This document shows positions 50,441 through 59,453 of a stretch of DNA of 64,000 nt, piece by piece. Positions within the stretch are counted from its first letter, which is position 1, and every line of letters starts with the position of its first letter. Position numbers and translations under genes: made by a program. The DNA is taken from the NCBI GenBank assembly GCA_965230225.1, contig CBDDKM010000008.1, forward strand, positions 186,001 through 250,000, given 5' to 3'. Source of the stretch: CALSMU01 sp965230225. Its GTDB lineage: Bacteria > Bacteroidota > Bacteroidia > Flavobacteriales_D > Parvicellaceae. The notes under the pieces are model-generated. The model saw only the letters and a list, made by a program, of their open reading frames with translations, did not search any database and was not told the DNA's origin.

Positions 50441-50448
50441 TATCTTTG
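50441..50448 (+). promoter_or_regulatory. Candidate -7 box of mtaB (TATCTTTG)
   Basis: An exact TAnnTTTG match six bases (CGGCGC) before the ATG at 50455. A TTTG lies only about 11 bases upstream, too close for a standard -33 element. Confidence 0.45.
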
Positions 50449-50454
50449 CGGCGC

Positions 50455-51789
50455 ATGAATCAATTTGGCACATCGGCATATTATACTTTAGGGTGCAAAC
50501 TGAATTTTTCAGAAACCAGCACCATATCCAGGTCCCTCTCGGAAGCTGGATACGCTAAGGTCCCTTTCGAATCGGGAGCTAATGTGTATGTCATCAATAC
50601 CTGTTCGGTAACTGAAAGTGCCAATAAAAAGTGTCGAAACATTGTTCGGAAAGCATTGAGTTACAACCCTGAAGCCTTTGTGGTAGTAATCGGTTGCTAC
50701 GCTCAATTAAAGCCCAAAGAAATTTCGGAAATTGAAGGAGTTGATTTGGTATTGGGAGCCAATGAAAAATTCAATGTAGCTGACTACCTGGACGACATCC
50801 ATAAAAGGCAGGAAACTCAGGTTGAGCTCAACGAGATCAAAGACACCAAAGAATTTGTTCCCGGTTATAGTTCGAATGATCGAACAAGATCTTTCTTAAA
50901 AGTACAGGACGGGTGTAATTATTTCTGCTCCTTCTGTACCATACCACTAGCTAGAGGAAGAAGTAGAAACGCTTCTATTGAAGAAACAGTTGCTAAGGCA
51001 AAAGAACTTGCAACTACAGATGTAAAGGAAGTGGTACTAACCGGAGTTAATATTGGTGACTTTGGAGAAGGTACTGATGAAAACTTTTACCAACTCATCC
51101 AGGAACTGGATAAAATTGAAGGAATCGAACGGTTCAGAATTTCATCCATTGAACCGAATTTGCTCTCTGACGAAATCATTGAGTTTGTATCTAAATCAAA
51201 ACGATTTGTTCCTCATTTCCACATTCCACTTCAAAGTGGATCGGACAAGCTTTTAGAAAGCATGCGTAGAAGGTACAAGTCCGATTTATACGCTTCTCGG
51301 GTAAAGAGAATTAAAGAGTTAATGCCAGACGCCTGTATTGGTGTGGATGTAATTGTTGGATACCCTGGAGAAACAGACGAAGAGTTCAACACCACACTAG
51401 AATTCCTAAATGGATTGGATGTTTCCTATTTCCATGTATTTACCTATTCGGAGAGGGAAAACACCACAGCCATCAGAATGGAAGGTGTTGTTCCGCAAAA
51501 CGTGAGAAAAGAACGTAGTAAAATGCTTCGAATCTTAAGCGAGAAGAAAAGAAGAGCGTTTTATCAAGACAACGTTGAACGAAAAGATAAAGCACTTTTC
51601 GAAGCAACAGAGGAAAACGGAATGATGTTCGGTTTTACCACTAACTATGTTAAGATTAAAGCACCTTATAACCCTTTTATGGTTAATCAATCTGCTGCGG
51701 TTAAATTAACCGAATTGGATCGAGATGGTGTGATGAAAATAGAGTTCATAGAAGAACGATTAGAAACCATTACTAGAATTAACGGATAA
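50455..51789 (+). CDS. mtaB: tRNA t6A37 methylthiotransferase MtaB
   Basis: A 444-residue radical-SAM enzyme that converts t6A37 of tRNA to ms2t6A. The N-terminal UPF0004 domain has cysteines in TLGCKLN, NTCSVTE and IGCYAQ (residues 14, 50, 81). The radical-SAM cluster motif is CNYFCSFC (154, 158, 161). The C-terminal part holds a TRAM-like domain. The MtaB group is indicated by the LGCKLN start and the sequence ending in IEFIEERLETITRI. Length is normal. I start it at ATG 50455; the frame is open from TTG 50446, inside the -7 box. The TAATG junction with lgt indicates coupling. Confidence 0.94.
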   Translation: MNQFGTSAYYTLGCKLNFSETSTISRSLSEAGYAKVPFESGANVYVINTCSVTESANKKCRNIVRKALSYNPEAFVVVIGCYAQLKPKEISEIEGVDLVLGANEKFNVADYLDDIHKRQETQVELNEIKDTKEFVPGYSSNDRTRSFLKVQDGCNYFCSFCTIPLARGRSRNASIEETVAKAKELATTDVKEVVLTGVNIGDFGEGTDENFYQLIQELDKIEGIERFRISSIEPNLLSDEIIEFVSKSKRFVPHFHIPLQSGSDKLLESMRRRYKSDLYASRVKRIKELMPDACIGVDVIVGYPGETDEEFNTTLEFLNGLDVSYFHVFTYSERENTTAIRMEGVVPQNVRKERSKMLRILSEKKRRAFYQDNVERKDKALFEATEENGMMFGFTTNYVKIKAPYNPFMVNQSAAVKLTELDRDGVMKIEFIEERLETITRING

Positions 51790-52940
51790 TGTACCCTACC
51801 CTCTACCATTTATTTAAAGATCTTTTTGGAGTTGAGTGGGTTTTCTTAAAACCTGTAAATAGTTTTGGTTTTTGCGTGGCAATGGCCTTTCTGGTAGCTG
51901 CCATTATCTACAAAAAAGAAATTCAACGAAGAGAAAAAGCTGGATTAATTTCAGGACACAAAAAAATGGTGATGGAAGGAGAAGGAGCTTCTCCTGTTGA
52001 AGTGGCTATAAATACAGTTATTGGGTTTATTATAGGATTCAAATTGCTATACCCATTTGGAGACTCTGCTGTATTGGACGATTTTCAGCATTACATTACC
52101 AGTTCTAAAGGAAGTTGGATTGGTGGAGTTGTATTTGGATTAGCTCTGGGAGGTTATAACTTCTACCGAAACAATAAAAATAAACTACCTGAGCCTAAAG
52201 AGGTAGAAAAAGAAATTAAACCACACGAACATATTCCCGTCATTACTTTTATTGCTTTGATTGGAGGGTTTGCAGGAGCTAAACTCTTTGCCTGGTTCGA
52301 AGATCCTCAGCCATTTTGGGAGTTCATCAGCGATCCATTTAGTGGGCTTACCATTTATGGAGGACTGATTACCGCTTTTGTTGCTTGTTACATCTACGTT
52401 AGAAAACATAAACTATCGGCAGGACATTTTATGGATGGTGTTGCCCCTTCATTGATCTTAGCTTACGGGATTGGAAGACTTGGATGCCACATGAGTGGCG
52501 ATGGTGACTGGGGAATCGAAAACCCATCTCCAAAACCAGATTGGATGAGCTTTTTACCTGATTGGTTATGGAGTTATAACTACCCTAATAATGTGATCGA
52601 CGAAGGTGTTTTGATGCCCGATTGTATTTACGATGATTACTGTTACCAGTTGGCAGTTCCAGTGTACCCTACTCCTCTTTACGAGATCATGATGTGTCTG
52701 ATTATTTTCGGAATACTGTGGTACCTCAGAAAGCGTATCCATGTTACCGGAATGCTCTTCTTCATTTACCTCATCTTTAATGGGATAGAACGTTTCTTAA
52801 TCGAGCTAATCAGAGTTAATGTTCCTTACAACATCGGTGGACTGGAAATTACCCAGGCACAACTCATCTCCTCAGCGTTAATCATCACCGGAGTGGTTGG
52901 CACTATATTACTTAAGAAAGGGAAGATTAAAATACCTTAA
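51789..52940 (+). CDS. lgt: Prolipoprotein diacylglyceryl transferase
   Basis: A 383-residue inner-membrane enzyme that moves diacylglycerol from phosphatidylglycerol to the lipobox Cys of prolipoproteins. Seven or more membrane segments are visible, with the Lgt signature in its Bacteroidota form AYGIGRLGCHMSGDGDWG, preceded by SGLTIYGGLITAF, and followed by YPTPLYEIMMCLIIFGILWY and FNGIERFLIELIRVN. The protein is longer than E. coli Lgt because of a hydrophilic loop (about residues 130-155) and an insert near PKPDWMSFLPDWLWSYNYPN. It shares a base with mtaB (TAATG). The convergent DUF4249 gene overlaps its stop through the palindrome TTAA. Confidence 0.95.
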   Translation: MYPTLYHLFKDLFGVEWVFLKPVNSFGFCVAMAFLVAAIIYKKEIQRREKAGLISGHKKMVMEGEGASPVEVAINTVIGFIIGFKLLYPFGDSAVLDDFQHYITSSKGSWIGGVVFGLALGGYNFYRNNKNKLPEPKEVEKEIKPHEHIPVITFIALIGGFAGAKLFAWFEDPQPFWEFISDPFSGLTIYGGLITAFVACYIYVRKHKLSAGHFMDGVAPSLILAYGIGRLGCHMSGDGDWGIENPSPKPDWMSFLPDWLWSYNYPNNVIDEGVLMPDCIYDDYCYQLAVPVYPTPLYEIMMCLIIFGILWYLRKRIHVTGMLFFIYLIFNGIERFLIELIRVNVPYNIGGLEITQAQLISSALIITGVVGTILLKKGKIKIP

Positions 52941-53749
52941 GGTACCACCACAGACATCCGATCTTCTGCCGAAGTCATAAAGAATCCTAATGCTCCATTA
53001 GTTAAGTTGGTTGGCACATTTGCCGGAGGAGAATCAAATATTCCACCTCTCCACTCGGTTTCCAGCATCATAGCATAATAGGTATCGTAAGTTTCTTTCG
53101 AAATTCTGTGTTGTTCTAAGGTTAAAGTATCACCAGCAACTGCTTCTTCGGTGTATTCAATGTTCCAATTGCTGAAATACAAACCATCCGGAAGAAACTG
53201 ATCTGTTTCGAAATAAATCTCGTTTAAAGTATCCGTTTTCAACTCATCGTTTACCCATAACCTCCACAAGTAATAATCTCCAGTACCAGGTAATTCCTGT
53301 GTCCACATAAAAACATCGTACCCGGTAAACTCGTTGTTGCTATTGTACCATGGTTCCACTGATAAAGAGTCTAAATCGGCCACAGTATCTACATACGAAG
53401 TTGCCTCGTAACTCTCTCCATTGTAGTCGATGTGTAAGGTATAATTAGTATGAAACTGCGCTGCTGTACCAGGAGCAGTTTTGTAAACCCCAGGCTCTGC
53501 TTCCAAAAACGGAATTTGAGTTACCCCATCCGTTACGTATACATTTGCACCAGTAGCTTTAGGCGCTTCTTCGTTTTGAAAATAACTGGTGGTAAGCGTC
53601 AGTTTCACCTCATGTTCGGACGGTTCCGTAGTAAACCAGGCATCCACCACCAAACGCTGGTTATCGTCGTCGTTTAAATCCAGTTCGATAATTTTAGTAC
53701 AACTACTAAAGAATAAAACTGCTGCTGATATGATTAATAAATTCTTCAT
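52937..53749 (-). CDS. DUF4249 lipoprotein
   Basis: A 270-residue lipoprotein with lipobox FFSSC (Cys at residue 17) and the DUF4249 pattern: CTKIIELDLNDDDNQRLVVD, SEHEVKLTLTTSYF, ATGANVYVTDGVTQIPFLEA, YTLHIDYNGESYEATSYV. DUF4249 proteins are usually encoded after a TonB-dependent receptor with a CarboxypepD-reg domain, as here (2 bases downstream of it), and may act as its surface partner, in the manner of SusD. The ligand is unknown. It overlaps the lgt stop by four bases, and no terminator separates the two convergent genes. Confidence 0.9.
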   Translation of the reverse strand: MKNLLIISAAVLFFSSCTKIIELDLNDDDNQRLVVDAWFTTEPSEHEVKLTLTTSYFQNEEAPKATGANVYVTDGVTQIPFLEAEPGVYKTAPGTAAQFHTNYTLHIDYNGESYEATSYVDTVADLDSLSVEPWYNSNNEFTGYDVFMWTQELPGTGDYYLWRLWVNDELKTDTLNEIYFETDQFLPDGLYFSNWNIEYTEEAVAGDTLTLEQHRISKETYDTYYAMMLETEWRGGIFDSPPANVPTNLTNGALGFFMTSAEDRMSVVVP

Positions 53750-53751
53750 GA

Positions 53752-56076
53752 TTAAAATCTAAAATTGTAAGTCACCGCCGGAACAATTCCGAACAAATAC
53801 ATCATTTCTGCCTGTGTTACGTTAGGATCAGTTTCACTTTGTCTGAAATTGATGCTAAATGCATTGGCTTTGTTATAGGCGTTGTATACTGAGAATACCC
53901 AGTCGCCGGTAAATCGCTTACCTTCTTTTTCTTTTCCTTTTAAGGTTACCGCTAAATCCAATCGATGGTAAGCAGGTAATCGTTCTGCATTTCTATCAGA
54001 ATAAACGGGGATAATCATTCCCATGTACTCCATTCTTCCGGTTGGCATCGTAACAGCGGATCCGGTACTATAAACCCAGTTTACTGATGCTTCCCATCTC
54101 TTGCTAATTTCATAAGCCATTACCACCGCGATGTCGTGAGTCTTATCGTACTTAGTTGGATATCGATTCCCATTGTTAATGGCTTCGATTTCTTTTTCCG
54201 ATCTGGCAAGAGTATAACTCAACCATCCGGTTAACTTCCCTTTTTGCTTTCTTAACAAGAACTCCGCTCCATAAGCATAGGCATTACCAAACCTCAACTC
54301 CCCTTCCAAATGCGGATTTAGTAATAACACTGCATGGTCTTTGAAATCGATGGCGTTAGACATTTTCTTATAATAGGTCTCCACCGAAGCTTCGAACATG
54401 TTGTTTTTAAAGTTTCTGAAATACCCCACAGCCACCTGATCTGCAATTTGTGGTTTTACATTAGGACTACTTGGGAACCAAATATCCAGCGGAGATGCCG
54501 AAGTAGAATTAGAAGCCAGTTGGATGTACTGTCTGGTTCTATTATAACTCGCTTTCACAGAACTTTCGTCATTAATTCCATACTTGATACCAGCTCTTGG
54601 TTCCAGCCCCATATAAGTGTTGTAAATCTCTCTCTTACCATATTCGTTAGTATCTGATACCTGATAATTGCTATCATAGCTATACACGGTTCCCGGTCCA
54701 ATATTCTGGAACACAGAGAAACGCAATCCATAAGTAGCTTTAATCCTACTTCCTATGTCTTGTTCGTTCCCAATATAGATGGCATGATCCAGTGCATTGG
54801 TTTCGGATGTACCGAATTGCTCAAAAATGGATTCATCGGTTCCAACTGCCATTCCAGGATCGAAGTTATGATAAGCAGTGTGCAGTCCAAATCGAATGGT
54901 ATTGTTAGGATTTAAGAAATAATTGAAATCGAATTTAGCATACTTATCTCTGATGTTCGAGGTCCAGGTAAAACCATCTACCCCACTGGGTTGCCCTAAT
55001 AAATAATCGTAGTTACTGAAAATTACAGAAGTGTTCAGGAATAGCTTACTATTAAAAATATGATTCCATCGAAGCGTTCCAGTGGCATTTCCCCAGTTCA
55101 TTTCGAACACATCTCCAAACCCAAATACATCTCTACCAAAATACCCCGAAAGGAAGATTTTGTTGTTATCATCTATTTTGTAATTGGCTTTCAGGTTCAT
55201 GTCGTAGAAATAGAGTTTACTTTCCTTCAGCCCAGGATTTTTAGACAGTTTTAAAAACAAATCGGCATAGGTTCTACGAGCAGAAACCACAAAGGAACTA
55301 CGATCTTTAATGATTGGAGCCTCCACCGTTAAACGACTGGAAATGGTTCCAATCCCCCCCTGAGCCTGAAACTTTTTAGAATTCCCATCCTTCATCCTAA
55401 TGTCCAGTACAGAAGATAATCTACCTCCATATTGCGATGGAATTCCTCCTTTATACAGTTGTAGGTCTTTAATTACATCCGGGTTAAACACCGAAAAGAA
55501 TCCCATTAAGTGAGAGGCGTTATATACATTGGCCTCATCCAATAGGATCAAGTTCTGATCAACTCCTCCTCCTCTAACATAAAATCCGGAACCTCCCTCT
55601 CCTACTGTTTGAACTCCTGGTAGCAATTGAATGGCTTTAATCACATCAACTTCTCCCATCAAGGCAGGAATTTTCTTTACTTGCTCAATTTCCAGTTTCT
55701 CTACACTCATTCCTACATCAGACACGTTTCCATCCTCCTGCTCTCCCGTCACTACTACTTCCTTTAGTGCACTGGAAGATTCAATAAGTTCCATGTCTTT
55801 GGTAATGTCCTGATTGAGTTCGATGGTTACCGTTTGAGAGGTAAAACCTACAAAAGAATAGGTAACATCATAGGTTCCTTCAGGTAGGGTTAAAGAATAA
55901 AACCCGTACACATTAGCAGCAGTACCCAGAGATAATTCTTTTACCCCAACAGTAGCTCCAATGAGTTCTTCTCCATTTTCTACATTTTTAATGTATCCGC
56001 TAATGGAATATTTTTTCTGAGCGATTGCACCAAAGGCAATAAACAAGCTTAAAAAAGCGAGTATGCTTCTCTTCAT
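53752..56076 (-). CDS. TonB-dependent receptor (carboxypeptidase-regulatory-like domain + plug + barrel)
   Basis: A 774-residue receptor with signal peptide (MKRSILAFLSLFIAFGAIAQ), a CarboxypepD-reg-like domain (about 22-105, YSISGYIKNVENGEELIGAT), a plug (about 115-230, VDVIKAIQLLPGVQTVGEGG, GFYVRGGGVDQNLILLDEA) and a 22-strand-type barrel to the C-terminal AVTYNFRF. It imports an unknown ligand across the outer membrane using TonB energy. It is followed after 2 bases by a DUF4249 lipoprotein. The upstream gap of about 110 bases to the divergent secreted-protein gene should hold its promoter; no exact -7 box was found. Confidence 0.93.
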   Translation of the reverse strand: MKRSILAFLSLFIAFGAIAQKKYSISGYIKNVENGEELIGATVGVKELSLGTAANVYGFYSLTLPEGTYDVTYSFVGFTSQTVTIELNQDITKDMELIESSSALKEVVVTGEQEDGNVSDVGMSVEKLEIEQVKKIPALMGEVDVIKAIQLLPGVQTVGEGGSGFYVRGGGVDQNLILLDEANVYNASHLMGFFSVFNPDVIKDLQLYKGGIPSQYGGRLSSVLDIRMKDGNSKKFQAQGGIGTISSRLTVEAPIIKDRSSFVVSARRTYADLFLKLSKNPGLKESKLYFYDMNLKANYKIDDNNKIFLSGYFGRDVFGFGDVFEMNWGNATGTLRWNHIFNSKLFLNTSVIFSNYDYLLGQPSGVDGFTWTSNIRDKYAKFDFNYFLNPNNTIRFGLHTAYHNFDPGMAVGTDESIFEQFGTSETNALDHAIYIGNEQDIGSRIKATYGLRFSVFQNIGPGTVYSYDSNYQVSDTNEYGKREIYNTYMGLEPRAGIKYGINDESSVKASYNRTRQYIQLASNSTSASPLDIWFPSSPNVKPQIADQVAVGYFRNFKNNMFEASVETYYKKMSNAIDFKDHAVLLLNPHLEGELRFGNAYAYGAEFLLRKQKGKLTGWLSYTLARSEKEIEAINNGNRYPTKYDKTHDIAVVMAYEISKRWEASVNWVYSTGSAVTMPTGRMEYMGMIIPVYSDRNAERLPAYHRLDLAVTLKGKEKEGKRFTGDWVFSVYNAYNKANAFSINFRQSETDPNVTQAEMMYLFGIVPAVTYNFRF

Positions 56077-56189
56077 TACATGTGGTTTTATCCATTGACA
56101 ACCAATTTGATAATTAGTTGCATCTTTTTTCTAACTTTTTTTGTTCCCTTTCCAGGTACGTGCATTATAACTATTGAAAACGTATAATT

Positions 56190-56879
56190 ATGCTGAATAT
56201 TTCAATCCTTCATTTACTATTTTTCGTTCATTTCGCAATGCCTGTTTCCTTACAGGAAAATCCATCCAATAACAGATATGACGGCTTAAGCAACGAGAAG
56301 TTACAGCAGGAATATCAAAAACAATTAAACATCATTAAATCTGCTCGTAAAGAACTGACGAACCTAGACAGTGCTGGATTTTATTTGAAAGAAAAATTAA
56401 CTACGGAGGTGTTTCCTGCCTGGTACGGTACCACCTGGGACTATAACGGATACACTAATAAACCGAGAGTTGGAATTGTAGCTTGCGGATACTTTGTCTC
56501 CACCACTTTAAAACATGCTGGATTCAATGTTAACCGATACGATCTTGCCAAAAAATACTCCTTTAGCATTGTAAAATCCTTGTGTGGAGAACCTAAAACC
56601 TATCACAATACAGAAACCTTATACGAACAACTTTTGGAGGCCCCAGATGCTCTATATGTTGTGGGGTTAAGCAACCATGTTGGTTTTCTGGAAAAAACCG
56701 GAAACAACATCTATTTCATTCATAGTAATTATATGGGGCCGGTAGCTGTAGAAAAAGAATTAGCAGCAGATTCAGATGCGTTTAATTCCTCCAATGTATT
56801 TGTAGTGGGGAACCTTACCGGAAACAACGATTCTGTTTCTAAATGGCTTAAAAACGAACCTATTAAAGTAATTGAATGA
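56190..56879 (+). CDS. Secreted hypothetical protein, possibly papain/NlpC-fold
   Basis: A 229-residue protein with a hydrophobic signal-like N-terminus (MLNISILHLLFFVHFAMPVS), a helical segment (about 33-70) and a globular domain. A cysteine in VGIVACGYFVSTTLKHAGF (Cys 99) starts a helix, and His 163 (LSNHVGFLEK) and His 178 (IYFIHSNY) occur in later strands. This order Cys-helix ... His-strand is what a papain/NlpC-type hydrolase would show, so a cysteine peptidase or amidase is possible. I do not recognise the exact family. The stop overlaps the ATG of the next gene (ATGA), so the two are translationally coupled. Confidence 0.65.
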   Translation: MLNISILHLLFFVHFAMPVSLQENPSNNRYDGLSNEKLQQEYQKQLNIIKSARKELTNLDSAGFYLKEKLTTEVFPAWYGTTWDYNGYTNKPRVGIVACGYFVSTTLKHAGFNVNRYDLAKKYSFSIVKSLCGEPKTYHNTETLYEQLLEAPDALYVVGLSNHVGFLEKTGNNIYFIHSNYMGPVAVEKELAADSDAFNSSNVFVVGNLTGNNDSVSKWLKNEPIKVIE

Positions 56880-57577
56880 GGTTTCAATTAATCCTATTAG
56901 CCTCCATGTTATTGGTATTAGGGTGCGAAGATCAAAACTCCTTCAATGCTTCCATTAAAGGTTCAACCTCCTTCTATCCTTCTCATGTTTATCAAGCCCC
57001 TCCCATATCCGTCTATTTGGATTCAATAGCTCCTAAACACCCTCAATATAACCTTTTAGACTCCAATCAACTAAGGCAAGGTTGGTGGCTCGAAGATCAA
57101 TCCGGCCCATATTACACCGCCAGGTATTACATCAACGATACGGTAGATGGTATCACTATAAAATATAGGTACAACCAAATCATCAAGGAGCAATACAAAA
57201 TGGGAGTTTTAGATGGGTATTGTACTGAGCTTAGACCTCAAGACATACATCGGATTACTTATAAAGCACCTGGAAGTACTAATCCATTGAAATATACATG
57301 GTACAACGAAAATGGGAAAAGAACCTGGTTCACCTTTCCTAATATTATCGTTGTTGGTGGGGAACAACCCCGATACCGAAACATGAAAGGGTGGATGCTT
57401 AATACAGAATTAGATTCGGTATACGCTAAAGTACCCTACCCCAATGGTCAGGTATTTCAAGAAGGTTGGATTAAACGATCTCCCGGAAAACGCTCTACTG
57501 AAGTTGGAGAACACATCTTTTACGATTCTTTAGGAAAAGAATTGATGCGTGTCAATTACGATACAATAAGGTGGTAA
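56876..57577 (+). CDS. Hypothetical lipoprotein
   Basis: A 233-residue lipoprotein with lipobox LVLGC (Cys at residue 17). The mature part contains short aromatic/Asp-rich segments such as QGWWLEDQSGPYYTARYY, LRPQDIHRITYKAPG, KYTWYNENGKRTWFTF and YPNGQVFQEGWIKRS, which recall MORN/YwqK-like 'toxin-antitoxin YwqK' repeats, but the resemblance is loose. Function unknown. It overlaps the previous secreted-protein gene by four bases (ATGA), so the two proteins may act together in the periplasm. It meets the moxR gene stop-to-stop with no spacer. Confidence 0.65.
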   Translation: MRFQLILLASMLLVLGCEDQNSFNASIKGSTSFYPSHVYQAPPISVYLDSIAPKHPQYNLLDSNQLRQGWWLEDQSGPYYTARYYINDTVDGITIKYRYNQIIKEQYKMGVLDGYCTELRPQDIHRITYKAPGSTNPLKYTWYNENGKRTWFTFPNIIVVGGEQPRYRNMKGWMLNTELDSVYAKVPYPNGQVFQEGWIKRSPGKRSTEVGEHIFYDSLGKELMRVNYDTIRW

Positions 57578-58537
57578 TTAAAGTAGTTCCTTAACAATTC
57601 TTTCGATGGAATATCCTTCTGCTTCTGCCATGTAGTTTCTAACCAAACGGTGTCTTAGGATTGGTTCAGCTACTGCTTGTACATCTTCAATGTCCGGTGA
57701 GTATTTCCCATTGATAGCAGCATGACATTTAGCTCCAATCACTAAATATTGTGATGCTCTTGGCCCTGCTCCCCAGCTAACGTATTTCTTAACAATCTCT
57801 GGAGCATGTGGCGAATTAATTCTGGTTTTAGAACTTAATTTCACAGCATATTCCATCACGTTGTCCGGAACCGGAATTCTTCTGATCAATTCCTGGAAAT
57901 ACAGAATATCATCAGCATTCAACACCTCATTTAGCTGTACCTTATGATCAGATGTAGTTGATTTAACAATGGCTAACTCCTCTTCGAACGAAGGGTAATC
58001 TACCCAAACATTGAACATAAAACGATCCAACTGGGCTTCTGGTAACGGGTATGTTCCTTCTTGCTCAATTGGGTTTTGAGTAGCCAATACAAAAAATGGT
58101 TTATCCAATTCGAACCTCTGTCCTGCAGTAGTTACTGCCTTCTCCTGCATTGCCTCTAAAAGTGCTGCTTGAGTTTTAGGAGGGGTACGGTTAATCTCAT
58201 CCGCCAGGATAATGTTCGAGAACAATGGTCCTTTGATGAATTTAAAATTTCTGTCTTCTCCCAATATTTCAGATCCGATAATATCAGAAGGCATTAAATC
58301 AGGTGTAAACTGAATACGGTTAAAACTTAATCCTAGCGCATCAGCAATGGTATTTACCAAAAGTGTTTTTGCCAATCCGGGAACTCCAACCAACAGACAG
58401 TGACCTTTACTAAATATCGAAATCAGAACTTGCTTCACAACTTCTTCCTGCCCTACAATCACTTTTCCAATTTCCTTATTTAGTGCCTTGTACTTTTCTA
58501 CAAAAGCATCCACCGCCTCAACATCTGATTTATACAT
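57578..58537 (-). CDS. MoxR-family AAA+ ATPase
   Basis: A 319-residue AAA_3 ATPase with Walker A GVPGLAKTLL, Walker B NIILADEINRTPPKTQAALL, sensor 1 FVLATQNPIEQEGTYPLPEA and the C-terminal lid (ISWGAGPRASQYL-type KKYVSWGAGPRASQYLVIGA). MoxR proteins act as chaperone-like ATPases and are usually encoded next to DUF58 and VWA (BatA/BatB) genes. No such genes lie beside this one; the nearest VWA genes are more than 10 kb away. It starts at ATG 58537. The region upstream holds TATCTTTA boxes in both directions (58555-58562 minus, 58594-58601 plus), close to the -7 consensus. Confidence 0.93.
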   Translation of the reverse strand: MYKSDVEAVDAFVEKYKALNKEIGKVIVGQEEVVKQVLISIFSKGHCLLVGVPGLAKTLLVNTIADALGLSFNRIQFTPDLMPSDIIGSEILGEDRNFKFIKGPLFSNIILADEINRTPPKTQAALLEAMQEKAVTTAGQRFELDKPFFVLATQNPIEQEGTYPLPEAQLDRFMFNVWVDYPSFEEELAIVKSTTSDHKVQLNEVLNADDILYFQELIRRIPVPDNVMEYAVKLSSKTRINSPHAPEIVKKYVSWGAGPRASQYLVIGAKCHAAINGKYSPDIEDVQAVAEPILRHRLVRNYMAEAEGYSIERIVKELL

Positions 58538-58620
58538 ATAATTCTAAATTTTCCTAAAGATAAAATATTTTCTATTTGCTTAACAATTCAAATTATCTTT
58601 AACAAAAATTCACAAAGACG

Positions 58621-59430
58621 ATGTCAGAACCATTTCATATTATAGAACCAAAAGGAACTAAAGTACCATTTATACTAAGTGTTCCACATTGTGGAATTGA
58701 CTTTCCGGAAGAGTTAAAAAGTGATTATCATCAGGACATGATGAATCAACCAGACGATACGGACTGGTTTGTTCACGACTTGTACAACTTTGCTTCCGAA
58801 ATGGGAATTACCATCATCTATGCTAAATACAGCAGATGGGTAATCGACTTGAATCGCGACCCAAAAAGCAAACCACTATATAACGATGGTAGAATCATTA
58901 CAGGGTTAACTACCCTAACAGATTTTTTCGGAAAGGACATCTATGTTTCTAAAGAAGTGGAACCTGACCAGAAAGAAGTAGAAAGAAGGCTAAAAGCCTA
59001 CTATTGGCCTTACTACCAGAAAATAACCGAATTATTAGAAGCCAGAAAAGCAGAGTTTGGTAAAGCTCTTTTATGGGATGCTCACTCTATTCGTAAATCT
59101 GTACCAACCATCAGGAAAGACGATTTTCCTGATCTGATTTTAGGAAACGACGATGAAAGAACAGCTCACCCTGAACTTATCAAAACTGCACTGGAAGGAC
59201 TTGGATCGGGCAGTTACGGTTTAACTCATAATACCCCGTTTAAAGGAGGACACATTACCAGGTATTTTGGAAATCCGGAAAATAACATTCATTCCCTTCA
59301 GTTAGAAATGGCTAAGGTGTTGTACATGAATGATGAAGAGCTGGAATTTAGCGAATCGAGAGCGAATGAAATGAGAAAAGTACTTAAAACTACCTTCCAA
59401 AACCTGATCGAAACTTTGGTAAAATTATAA
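58621..59430 (+). CDS. hutG: N-formylglutamate amidohydrolase
   Basis: A 269-residue enzyme of the N-formylglutamate deformylase family. It shows PFILSVPHCGIDFPEELKSD, the metal/substrate motif ADTDWFVHDLY-like QPDDTDWFVHDLYNFASEMG, IYAKYSRWVIDLNRDPKSKP, LLWDAHSIRKSVPTI and the final NPENNIHSLQLEMAK. It hydrolyses N-formylglutamate to glutamate and formate, the last step of the five-step histidine degradation route. hutF follows 23 bases downstream, which supports that role. A near-consensus -7 box TATCTTTA with a TTTG 15 bases upstream precedes it. Other hut genes are not in this window. Confidence 0.9.
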   Translation: MSEPFHIIEPKGTKVPFILSVPHCGIDFPEELKSDYHQDMMNQPDDTDWFVHDLYNFASEMGITIIYAKYSRWVIDLNRDPKSKPLYNDGRIITGLTTLTDFFGKDIYVSKEVEPDQKEVERRLKAYYWPYYQKITELLEARKAEFGKALLWDAHSIRKSVPTIRKDDFPDLILGNDDERTAHPELIKTALEGLGSGSYGLTHNTPFKGGHITRYFGNPENNIHSLQLEMAKVLYMNDEELEFSESRANEMRKVLKTTFQNLIETLVKL

Positions 59431-59453
59431 TCTTTGCAGACCAATAAACTTGT

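Noticed and set aside
59430..59453. A -7 box before hutF (TAATCTTTG).
   Set aside because: The spacing between TA and TTTG is three bases instead of two, and hutF follows hutG by only 23 bases, so an operon is simpler.
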